From Tritrichomonas musculus (Eukaryota > Parabasalia > Tritrichomonadida > Tritrichomonadidae): DNA of 64,000 bases. How positions within the stretch are numbered: position 1 is the stretch's first letter; the number at the start of each line of letters is the position of its first letter. A program made the translations under genes and the position numbers. Where the stretch lies: NCBI GenBank assembly GCA_039105265.1, contig JAPFFF010000007.1:3720001-3784000 (forward strand), in the 5' to 3' direction. The notes below the pieces were generated by a model. It saw only the letters and a list, made by a program, of their open reading frames with translations. It had not been told where the DNA came from and did no database searches. Below are positions 45,244-53,600 of the stretch, piece after piece.

Positions 45244-45477
45244 TTAAATCTTACTATTAATTGGGACCACTGAATGGTTTAAAGAATATGTATGATAGTT
45301 GAGTTTTTTTGTAGTTATTGGAGGCTTTTCATGGTTTATAGTTCCCTTCAAATCTCTCTTCTTGATTATAGGTGCAGAATTGATTCTGGTACGCTCTTTT
45401 TGCATTTCCAATTGAAGTCTATCGTAGAAATTCATTCTTTTATCATCTCTTATCGTGCGTCTCTGTTGAAAAGACAT
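45244..45477 (-). CDS. Conserved 77-aa basic protein (P3)
   Basis: Identical to the P2 copy (MSFQQRRTIRDDKRMNFYD, RTRINSAPIIKKRDLKG). Strong conservation of length and the RLQL-x-MQK-x-RT core with type I indicates selection. Function unknown. The gene is divergent from the 76-aa coiled-coil gene across 16 bases. Confidence 0.73.
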   Translation of the reverse strand: MSFQQRRTIRDDKRMNFYDRLQLEMQKERTRINSAPIIKKRDLKGTINHEKPPITTKKLNYHTYSLNHSVVPINSKI

Positions 45478-45493
45478 TTTTGTATTGAAATAA

Positions 45494-45724
45494 ATGACTG
45501 AATTAAGTGATTATAAGAGGGAAATTCCTGAACTTAAAAGAATCAAACGAGCGCTAAAAGAGAAATGCTACGACTATAAACAGCATCTCAATAACGTAAA
45601 ATCAGGTATGCTTGGCTCAAATGGATTAGCAGTAAGAGAATCGTTAATTGAAGATATTGAATCTTTAAAAGAGAAAGTTCACAAACTCGAAAAAGAATTT
45701 GATAGATTAACCAATAAAGAGTAA
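45494..45724 (+). CDS. Conserved 76-aa coiled-coil protein (P3)
   Basis: MTELSDYKREIPELKRIKRA with SGMLGSNGLAVRESLIEDIE and a C-terminal coiled coil (KVHKLEKEFDRLTNK). Counterpart of the P1, P2 and P5 proteins. Function unknown; the invariant SGMLGS-x-GLAVRESLIEDI segment is its most constrained part and may be a binding site. It precedes the 192-aa gene by 27 bases on the same strand. Confidence 0.75.
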   Translation: MTELSDYKREIPELKRIKRALKEKCYDYKQHLNNVKSGMLGSNGLAVRESLIEDIESLKEKVHKLEKEFDRLTNKE

Positions 45725-45751
45725 GATGTACAGAGATTTTTTTGCACTGAA

Positions 45752-46330
45752 ATGTCAAGTATTATGAATAAAGCACGTATATTATCTTCAGAAAACGATG
45801 CAAGTGTAAAACAGAGTCAAGAAACAAATATAGAAATCAAATTAGCTCCTCAAAGAGGAAGTGCAGTAGCATATCCACAAATACCGCAACCACAAAATGT
45901 AAATTTTACTATACCACAGACCCCACAGGAGGGGTTTGCTTCTCAATACATACCTCCAACCAACAATCTTGCCCAAGACAGAGGAATTGCAGATTTAGGA
46001 AATGAGTTGGATTCACTTGAAAAGAAAAACAAATTTTTGGAGTTGCTTGTTGGGATGTATGAGAATAACCCATTAAAGGTAAACTCTTATGTAGTATGTA
46101 AATCGACATTATTAATGGATATGATAAAGCTGTTGACAGATTGTGATAAAGTTGATTTGGTTATTGAAGATGAAGAACCTGGTTGTTGTGTTGCTAGTGT
46201 TGCAAAACTGATAAAGATTGATAAGATATTAATCACTAAAGATGGTAAATCCGAAGAACTAAAATACTGCTACAATCATGTCTATACAGAGTTTGTCAAA
46301 TATGCAATATCACTCAAATATTGTTGTTAA
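45752..46330 (+). CDS. 192-aa conserved protein of unknown function (P3)
   Basis: Differs from the P2 copy at only a couple of residues. Glutamine/proline-rich N-terminus, a helical segment near 85-105 and a cysteine-containing C-terminal half (EPGCCVASVAKL, LKYCC). Not recognised. It sits where some Polintons carry the adenain-like protease, but no His-Asp/Glu-Cys pattern of that family is apparent. Confidence 0.7.
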   Translation: MSSIMNKARILSSENDASVKQSQETNIEIKLAPQRGSAVAYPQIPQPQNVNFTIPQTPQEGFASQYIPPTNNLAQDRGIADLGNELDSLEKKNKFLELLVGMYENNPLKVNSYVVCKSTLLMDMIKLLTDCDKVDLVIEDEEPGCCVASVAKLIKIDKILITKDGKSEELKYCYNHVYTEFVKYAISLKYCC

Positions 46331-46350
46331 TTACTTTTTCTTTATAAAAA

Positions 46351-46482
46351 ATGTTTTGTGAGATACTTTTATGTATGATTCTAGCTGTTAATGTTATGGA
46401 GTTATTTGTGATAATATCAGCATTGAAACCTGATGAACCACCTGAATTAAGTGAAGAGATGCGACAGAAACTTTATTGCTAA
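46351..46482 (+). CDS. 43-aa small membrane protein candidate (P3)
   Basis: Same product as the P2 ORF: a hydrophobic N-terminal segment (LLCMILAVNVMELFVIISA) and an acidic tail. It stops three bases before the ATPase start and begins 20 bases after the 192-aa gene. A single-pass membrane protein is predicted from composition. Function unknown. Confidence 0.55.
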   Translation: MFCEILLCMILAVNVMELFVIISALKPDEPPELSEEMRQKLYC

Positions 46483-46485
46483 GAA

Positions 46486-47394
46486 ATGCTTAAACCTACA
46501 AAGTTTGATTATTCGACAGTGTTTTTTTCAGATTCTAGTGATTCAGAAGAGCTATTTACTGAACCTCAGGTAAAACCCTTTTTTAACATCGACATTGAGA
46601 TGAGTAAAGCGTATAAAAAAAATGAATCCAAGATATTGAGTGAATCTATTAGACCAATTGCTAATGGTATCTACGCAAATTATAATTCATTGAACATCAT
46701 TGTTGGAGCTCAAGGAAAGGGTAAATCTCATATTGTATTGCGTGATATCATTCAAATATCAAGAATCCCTGGTGCTGCTCATTTAATCGTTTATATTAGT
46801 AAGAATGGAGTTATAAATGATTCAACATTTGAGGCCCAGCGAGAATTGATTAAACTTCCTGTGAAAGTCATATCTGATTCAAATGCTGAGAATTACTTAA
46901 AAGAACTTGATTTATGGAAAGAATTGTATGATAAATACGTTAATAATAATACTCGATTAGATGACAGCTCTGCTGGCCCAAGCTTTGCTTGTGAAGAGAA
47001 GATAAATAAGATGCTCTCCTTTTTATGTATTTCACAGTTGAATTCAATAAAATCTCCTCTAAATACTATCATTTTATGTGAGGATTTCATTAAATCAAAG
47101 CTATTGAAATCAGCTTATTTTACCAATTATATCACTCAATTACGACACAAACATTCTATTGTCTATGTTAATGTTCAATTCTTTAAAGCAATACCGACGG
47201 ATTACAAGAATAACTGCACATCTTTCTTTATATTTAATGGATTCTCACGACAGAAAATGGGTTATATATACCAACAAGTTGTTATGCCAATTGAATTCGA
47301 AGATTTGTGGAGGAGATATTGTTGTATGAAAAATCATGATTTCATCTTGGTGAACACACGAGAAGGTAGTATAGAGTTTATTAGTTGTGTGTAA
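46486..47394 (+). CDS. FtsK/A32-type genome packaging ATPase (P3)
   Basis: 302 aa. Walker A GAQGKGKS at 74-81, Walker B TIILCED with E199/D200, and FIFNGFSRQKMGY near 250. It powers DNA packaging into the capsid. The acidic/serine N-terminus (FFSDSSDSEELF) may be disordered. A CAAGC-TTT-GCTTG palindrome (46979-46991) lies in frame within GPSFACEE in a probable surface loop. It is convergent with the 152-aa terminal gene, 29 bases apart across an A/T run. Confidence 0.93.
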   Translation: MLKPTKFDYSTVFFSDSSDSEELFTEPQVKPFFNIDIEMSKAYKKNESKILSESIRPIANGIYANYNSLNIIVGAQGKGKSHIVLRDIIQISRIPGAAHLIVYISKNGVINDSTFEAQRELIKLPVKVISDSNAENYLKELDLWKELYDKYVNNNTRLDDSSAGPSFACEEKINKMLSFLCISQLNSIKSPLNTIILCEDFIKSKLLKSAYFTNYITQLRHKHSIVYVNVQFFKAIPTDYKNNCTSFFIFNGFSRQKMGYIYQQVVMPIEFEDLWRRYCCMKNHDFILVNTREGSIEFISCV

Positions 47395-47423
47395 AAAAAA
47401 TATTGTGTTCAAAGTATATTTTT

Positions 47424-47882
47424 TTAGTCTAATACAATATTTTGATGAGTACCCTTAAATATTGTTGGTTCTGGTATATCATATTTCTCTCTTAGCTTTA
47501 ATAACATATCGCGGTTTGTTTTGTTGATTCGTTCAATAGAATAATTGTAATATTCATGTTCTTTATATACTTGCTTTTCAGTATTACCGTTAACAAAGAA
47601 TTCTAATGAATTACAGTTAATTCTTCTCCTTGTATTAGATGTTAAAACGACGTGCTCAAACCCCATTTCTTTGATTTTATCTGGGTAGAATCTAATTGTT
47701 TTATCCGGTGTTTGTAGTGAAATGTATAACACTTTCGCAATAAAACTCGATTTGTTGATAATAGGATATTTTTCGCAAAGCAGTGTGAAATCACATTTAT
47801 TGAAATCATCAGGGTTTTCCAATAGTGAGATAAGATTGTTGATATATTCGAAAACTCTAAGTGATTTACTATTGCAAGCCAT
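47424..47882 (-). CDS. 152-aa TIR-proximal protein of unknown function (P3)
   Basis: MACNSKSLRVFEYINNLISL, then DFTLLCEKYPI, VLYISLQTPDKTIRFYPDKI, ending KGTHQNIVLD. Not recognised. It starts next to the right TIR and reads inward. The P4 homologue (150 aa) likewise starts next to a TIR and reads inward but is followed there by a different gene. Leader-like position beside a terminus suggests early expression (guess). Confidence 0.7.
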   Translation of the reverse strand: MACNSKSLRVFEYINNLISLLENPDDFNKCDFTLLCEKYPIINKSSFIAKVLYISLQTPDKTIRFYPDKIKEMGFEHVVLTSNTRRRINCNSLEFFVNGNTEKQVYKEHEYYNYSIERINKTNRDMLLKLREKYDIPEPTIFKGTHQNIVLD

Positions 47883-47926
47883 TTTGTAATGAAATAAAAA
47901 TTTAAAAAAATATTTGATTTACTGTT

Positions 47927-48155
47927 TGGCTGTCAATTGGAGGCTCAAATTATTCGACTCCAAAAAAGTGCTAGAAATCATTGAGTTTCATAGTTGGGGC
48001 TCACAGTGTTGTAGACAGTGAGTTAGAAAACCTTGAGTTCTGAAAATGGGGTTAAAAATAAGGAAAATCGCATGAAACCCTTGAGCGACTAACATGGGGT
48101 AGACCGTCAGATGTGATTAATTATCTGACCCCCAATACGCACATACTACACTACT
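47927..48155 (-). repeat. Right terminal inverted repeat of P3
   Basis: Inverse of 27282-27510, 229 bases, ending ...CTACACTACT at 48155. The TIR pair can be extended outward by two more bases (AT), after which flanks differ. Confidence 0.92.
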
Positions 48156-48876
48156 ATCGATCGCGTTTCGATTTCTCAGCGAGTTTCTGTTCCCGCTTCT
48201 GGAGACGCTCCTGCTCAGCACGCTCCCATTCCAATTGCTTAGCACGTTCACGTTCAAGTCTGACCTCCTCAAGTGCATGCAGATTATGTTCAGTTGCATC
48301 CTTCAGCAGCTTATCCTCTTGTTCATCATGCAATCGCTCGAAGAATGTATCAAAATCTGATTCCTTGAGTTTATAAGTGGTGTCGTAATCCGTGCGATAT
48401 ACAAATAAATTATCATTTAGGAACTTTATGAGACTGCTCTGCTGTGCGGCCTGTGGTATGTCGGTTGGGATTTTGCCATCGAACTCTGTGTTGGCGATCT
48501 TGATATAATCTTGGACATCACTCGCGGTTAAATCCCTTTTATCAAAATGCGTCTTCTTAATCTTGCTATTCAGTAAGCGTTCAGCATGTTCTAACCCCAA
48601 TTTCTCAAGACGCCTCTGCTCAGCACGTGTAAGCCTCAGTCGTCTGATGAATGTATCAAGATCTGATTCCTCGAGCTTATTGTCGGTATCAAAACCAGTG
48701 TGAGCTACAAATGAGTTCTCATTCAGGAACTTTATGAGACTGCTCAGCTGTCCAACATATGGGTTTCTGGTTGAGATACCCCCACCGAACTCCTCATTGA
48801 TGATATCGATATAGTCTCTGACGGTGTCTGTGGGTAGAACCTTTTTATCGAAATTCCAACTAGTAATATTACTCAT
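48154..48876 (-). CDS. 240-aa ORF with two copies of a PolB N-terminal-like domain; fragment abutting P3
   Basis: Residues about 8-85 and 112-185 repeat the same fold-like pattern: FDK-x-x-L, a D-x-I-x-I/A-N-x-E-F helix, SSLIKFLN-x-N-x-F, then KL-x-ESD-x-DTF. The pattern resembles the first 90 residues of the P2/P3 polymerases (YDYRSL... INTLF... LCDWLNNRN... EEIDSFI). It is followed by a charged coiled coil (ERERAKQLEWERAEQERLQ). I infer the N-terminus of a divergent Polinton polymerase whose remainder lay where P3 now is; a host protein with this repeat is the alternative. Base composition is visibly GC-richer than the Polintons around it. The frame closes inside the P3 tip. Confidence 0.5.
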   Translation of the reverse strand: MSNITSWNFDKKVLPTDTVRDYIDIINEEFGGGISTRNPYVGQLSSLIKFLNENSFVAHTGFDTDNKLEESDLDTFIRRLRLTRAEQRRLEKLGLEHAERLLNSKIKKTHFDKRDLTASDVQDYIKIANTEFDGKIPTDIPQAAQQSSLIKFLNDNLFVYRTDYDTTYKLKESDFDTFFERLHDEQEDKLLKDATEHNLHALEEVRLERERAKQLEWERAEQERLQKREQKLAEKSKRDR

Positions 48877-49480
48877 TTACCCCATTGGTAAAAATACAAA
48901 AATAATCATCGCAACGCAGTTGATGACATACTATTTTTGAATTTTATTCGATTAAATAGCAAATCGGAATCATATATGTGTTAGCGCTAACTGGTATAGT
49001 TGTTGGATCATGAAGCATGTCTCCGGGCTTCGGCTGCAGGCATGAGTTCGATCCACTGCCATACCGATTTTTCGTATTATTTCCGGTCCATATTTGTGAT
49101 AGAGCCCAAGCGCACTAAACACCTTGGGTAAGCTATTACTTGTGGATTATAGGGGTAATACGGGCATTTGCCGGCATTTGCAACCCCAACCAGCCTCATG
49201 GTGGATGCAGGTATTTTCATTGAGGGATAGTAGTATATGGGTGGGCTTTTGTGCAGGGGATTAAAAAATGACCCCTCGTCATAGGATTTACAGACCCCAA
49301 ACATCGGCGCCATGACTCAAAAAATCGCCACTTTTTCAAAATTAGCCCCCCATTTCGTTCAAAAATCGGGTAGACAATTTTGAATAAATGACCAAAAATA
49401 AAAGATTGATGTTCAATACGAAGACCTGCAACCTTTCATCTTTGAACTTGTTTAGTAGTATATATCAGTCGGTTTCCGTC
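48877..49480. other. Non-coding flank between P3 and P4
   Basis: About 600 bases outside the recognised elements. It holds the tRNA-like fold (listed separately) and two sequences resembling Polinton tips, AGTAGTATATGGG at 49229 and AGTAGTATATATC at 49454. A 78-residue open frame on the minus strand (49077-49313) has no recognisable feature. The stretch may be the degraded end of an older element. Confidence 0.5.
48963..49072 (+). other. tRNA-like or other Pol III-type structured RNA candidate
   Basis: A closing stem pairs AAATCGG (48961-48967) with CCGATTT (49064-49070). It encloses an A-box-like TAGCGCTAACTGG, a hairpin with a TTCG loop (about 49026-49037) and a B-box-like GTTCGATCC (49047-49055). 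A run of five T ends at 49072, as expected for a Pol III terminator. Spacing and arms do not fit a standard tRNA, so a degenerate tRNA or an unrecognised small RNA is possible. Confidence 0.3.
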
Positions 49481-49685
49481 AGTAGTATATGTATGTTCGT
49501 ATTGGGGGTCAGATAATTTGAAGCATTTTCGCGGTTCCTCCTTATTGGTTTCTCCGGCCGTTTCGTCATTTTTGGGTCACAACATTGAACTCTAGGATTT
49601 CTAGCTCATTGTCTACAACACTGTGAACCCCAACTATGAAACTCAAGGATTTGTAGCACTTTTTTGGAATCAAATAATTTCAGCC
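49481..49685 (+). repeat. Terminal inverted repeat of P4
   Basis: 205 bases identical by eye to 16642-16846 of P2. The inner 57 bases before the gene start are unlike P2, consistent with this being the opposite terminus of the same element type. Confidence 0.85.
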
Positions 49686-49742
49686 CCAGAATCACCAAAG
49701 AGCAAATCAAATATTTTTTTTAAATTTTTATTTTCCACCCAA

Positions 49743-50195
49743 ATGAGCACTCAACTGAAAGTCTATGAGTATATCAATTCTTTCATTTCATTATTGGAAA
49801 CACCAGAAGATTTCAAGCACTGCGATTTCACATTGCTTTGTGATAAATATCCTATCAATTCTGGGAAATCAAATTATCTTGCGAAAGTGTTATACATTTC
49901 ACTACAAACACCTGATAAAACAATTAGATTCTACCCTGATAAAATCAAAGAAATGGGTTTCGAATATGTTGTTTTAACATCAAATGCGAGACGAAGAATC
50001 AATATCAATTCACCAGAATTCTTTGTAAACGGTAATACAGAAAAACAAGTATTTAAGGAGCATCCATTTTATAACTACTCTATTGAGCGAATTAATAAAG
50101 CAAACAAAGAAATTCTATTAAAGCTGAGAGAGAAATATGATATACCTGAACCAACACTCTTTAAGGGTACTCATCAAAATATTGTATTAGACTAA
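49743..50195 (+). CDS. 150-aa TIR-proximal protein of unknown function (P4)
   Basis: Starts MSTQLKVYEYINSFISLLET; the ATG follows a CCACCCAA leader like that of the P2/P3 polymerases, so it is chosen over the longer open frame that runs through the TIR. Homologous to the P3 152-aa protein (VLYISLQTPDKTIRFYPDKI, KGTHQNIVLD end). Function unknown. It is followed here by the 144-aa gene rather than facing the ATPase. Confidence 0.7.
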   Translation: MSTQLKVYEYINSFISLLETPEDFKHCDFTLLCDKYPINSGKSNYLAKVLYISLQTPDKTIRFYPDKIKEMGFEYVVLTSNARRRININSPEFFVNGNTEKQVFKEHPFYNYSIERINKANKEILLKLREKYDIPEPTLFKGTHQNIVLD

Positions 50196-50222
50196 AAATA
50201 ATTATTTTTTTATTCTTTGAAA

Positions 50223-50657
50223 ATGACAAACTCAATAATAAGAAAAATCGATGATATAATAGCTGATTTGCATACATTAAAATTATGGGTACATACTGAA
50301 CAAAAAAAAGACAGTTCGTCTAATAGTGAACCACAAAGTGGTGAAGAGAATTCGTTAGAAGAACATACAATTGACTTGCAAAGCAATACCCAAGCTAAAG
50401 CTTGTGACTGTATAGCAGAGCCTAGAAAAGTCATCCATAGACGTACAAACCGTTCATTCCCATTAAATAAATCAAAGAATCTCAATGATGAACAACGTAA
50501 TAAAGTATTAGCATTTGCAAATGAAAATAAACAACTCATCTTGGATCAACCATCTGCTACAAGAAATGAATTCCTTCAAAAGCTTGTTCACGATAAATTG
50601 AATATTAATCTTTCTGCATACATGTCTTGTAAGATAATTACTATGCTCAGTATTTGA
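50223..50657 (+). CDS. 144-aa protein of unknown function (P4)
   Basis: MTNSIIRKIDDIIADLHTLK, serine/glutamate-rich linker, LQSNTQAKAC encoded by a 32-base stretch (50376-50407) also present in the P3 polymerase, basic segment, and C-terminal helix. Nearly identical to the P3 protein. A start six bases upstream is possible. It overlaps the convergent fibre gene by 11 bases. Confidence 0.65.
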   Translation: MTNSIIRKIDDIIADLHTLKLWVHTEQKKDSSSNSEPQSGEENSLEEHTIDLQSNTQAKACDCIAEPRKVIHRRTNRSFPLNKSKNLNDEQRNKVLAFANENKQLILDQPSATRNEFLQKLVHDKLNINLSAYMSCKIITMLSI

Positions 50658-53600
50658 ATACAGCAAGTGTTTTATCATCTATTATTGCAGTGATAACCCC
50701 CACAGTCATACGTTTAATCTTTGATGTTATTGCAGTTTCACCACTAAGAATCTTCAATTTATTGTCTTCATTATCAATAAATACTTCATCTCCAATACCA
50801 TAACAAGATGAATCATCAACTTTTACAAGATAATCACCATGTGAAGTGAAGGTAATACAATTATTTTTTTGGTCAATTCTAACACAAATACCAACATATT
50901 CTTTCCATGTTCCTGAAGTCTTGACACTACAAATACAATCAGTTGTATCATCTGCTGTTGAAGGTATCCATTCATCACCAACATGTTTGTAAACCTTACC
51001 AGTCATATATACTGGAGCTCCAATAACGAAATCATTTATTGAATTTACAGATGATTCAATCGGTGAGTAATGTGTGATTGTATTTGAACCGTTTGATGTT
51101 ATCTTGCCAGAAACATGTAAATTTGAATCAATTGTTGTATTTCTTGCAGTACCAAACATGCTAAATGATTGAAATCTATGACCATCAACATATATAAATA
51201 CTTCACCAGTATCAGCAGTTTTTGAAGACCTATACATAAAGACAGTATTATAAGTATCATTATATCCAAATCTAAATAAAGCAAGTGTATTAGAATCAAT
51301 AGAACTAAAGAAACTTGCAATATTACTTTCGGTACTATTAATTGTTAATGAACCATCATTATTTTTTGATACATAACCCGACAAATCGACAGGTTCAGGA
51401 ATTTCACTCTTCACTTGGTCAATAGCACGGGTCAATTCTGTTTTCAATGCAAAGTTATCATTTACATATTTCACAGATGAAATCATATTATCGTTCACAG
51501 GTTGGTTGCTGATTAATGTGATAGATGCATCATATATATTGGTTAGTGTATCGTCCGCGGCTCTCAATGAAACAATACGTGTAGCTACACGAATATCTAT
51601 TGATTCGCTTGACTCACTACTTACTGATTTGTATATGAGATTTGCACCCTTTCGTCCAGAATACGTATATTCAGCTTCTTCATATGATGCATCATCAGCA
51701 TTTCGTTTGAACTTCACAATAATATTTTTAGTTGTCAATACTCTTCTTATATATTCATCTGGGATTGCACAACCACTATCATTCTGTGTACATTGAATTG
51801 TGAATCGTTCTGGATTTTCATCAACAACATTTGCGGTTTTAATGAATGGTGATTCAATTTGTGCTCTAATGAAATTGTATGCTATAGGATTATTATTTCT
51901 ATGTGCTGCAATATACGATACATATACAATTTGTCCATCATCATGACGCCATATTATTCTATCAATGCGTTTACCATTGCTATCATATCTGTCCAAGCAA
52001 TCAAAAGTGTTAGTAGAGCCATTTGGTTTAAATATTACATCAATATGCATAATATCATCATCTTGATTATCTCCCCAATTAACATCAAATACCAAATGAA
52101 CTCCAGCATTTGGTAGCTTAGGGGTAATATATGCACCGTCATATAATTTTGCAGGATATTCAATATTCAATTCAGTTCCGTATAGTGCGGTACTCAACGC
52201 AGATTCATTAATCAAATCAGTTGGAATTGTTGGAATATCTGTTTTCAATGCATACTTATCCAATTCATAAGCCAATTCATCCTCATCAACAAACTTCTCA
52301 TCAGCTTGTGCACTGGTATAATACGGTGTCAAATCAACATCTTTAATATCACTCTTCAGTGCGTATTTATCTTGGAGAAATGCAAGATTAACAACACAGT
52401 TTTTGTTTGTTTCATCAAAATCTTCATTTGCAATATAGCAACTTATTACATTGATTCTATGTTGGTTATCAAAATCATAAACAACTCCACAACTTGAACT
52501 CATTTCTAATGTTAATGCTATATTTTGAACGCCATTATTTAAAACATAATCATTATTATTAATACTTGATATAGTGAATATTCCTTGATATTTAATACTT
52601 TCATCAGTCTTATCATATCCATCAAATAACATTCCATATTGTTTCCATTTTTCAAAATATTGACTTGCATTAGTATAAAGAACCGAAAGAGTATTAATAC
52701 TATTACCTTCATCATAAGTTAATTCTAATTCTTGATTGAAAGTAATTGTTTTATCAATTATTTCTGGAATATCAGATTTTAACGCATAAGTGTTTGACAC
52801 ATATCTAGCCGAATAAGCGTTTTTGTCTGTTGGTTCGACAGTTTTGGTTATTGAACATGATAATATTTCTGGTGTTTCACCAGTTCCTGGATTGATTAAT
52901 TCATGGGAGTTATACAGATACCAAAGACTAGAATCACTTCCTTCCATACGCAGTATCTGAGAGGGTAGATTATCATCATCGTCATTGTACGAATAGTCTG
53001 CGTGAACATAATGGGCCGTATAGTAACTGTCTGATGAAACAATATCCAACCCATATTGCTCAATCAGTATATGATATGGGTCGTAATCCAAATCAAGAAT
53101 TGTATTATTGACGATTTTGAATTGAATAGTTGTTTGTCCCTCAATAATCTCTGGGATTTCGCTTTTCATTTGCTCTATAATCTTTGGGAGGTCTTCTTTT
53201 GAAACATATTCTCTGGCACAAGAATCCAAAGCTGCTTGAAGACCTTCATTAGCTGCCATACTTGTTAAACACATTGATGCTTGAGCTGATAATGGGTTAA
53301 CATCATTAGCCATCAATTTCTGAAACATTTCGTCTGATAATTGGTCTCTTATGTTCAATTGCAACTCACTATTTTTGAGTACTTCTGGTATCTCTGACAA
53401 GTCTTCTTTTTTCGCGTACTCATCAAGATTCGTAAGCTTTGCATATGGTTCCAAAGCAGTTGTTAAAGCAGATTCATTAACCAAATCTGTAGGTATTTCA
53501 GGTATGTCAGTTGATAATGCAAAATTGTTAACAATGTAATCACGTAATGTATTAACAGCGTTTTGAATTTCTTCACTACTAGCATACTTTAATAATTCTT

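Larger units (their letters stand above)
27282..48155 (+). mobile_element. Polinton P3 (type II), full length, 20,874 bases
   Basis: Bounded by 229-base TIRs with tip AGTAGTGTAG. Order: PolB(+), 144-aa(+), fibre(-), 864-aa(+), 331-aa(-), penton-like(-), integrase(-), KilA-N(-), MCP(-), 84-aa(+), 148-aa(+), 77-aa(-), 76-aa(+), 192-aa(+), 43-aa(+), ATPase(+), 152-aa(-). It looks whole except the fibre gene (about two breaks). TIRs differ at only a handful of positions, so it is young. No direct flanking duplication is visible: the six bases before it (AACCAT) and after it (ATCGAT) do not match. Confidence 0.92.

Noticed and set aside
27276-48161. Six-base target-site duplication around P3
   Set aside because: The flanking hexamers AACCAT and ATCGAT differ, so no duplication can be claimed.
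49077-49313. 78-residue minus-strand frame between P3 and P4
   Set aside because: No recognisable features, no homologue in the window, and overlaps a Polinton tip-like sequence.
49623-49742. Upstream extension of the P4 150-aa protein
   Set aside because: The extension runs through the TIR; the downstream ATG matches the P3 homologue and follows the same leader as the polymerases.
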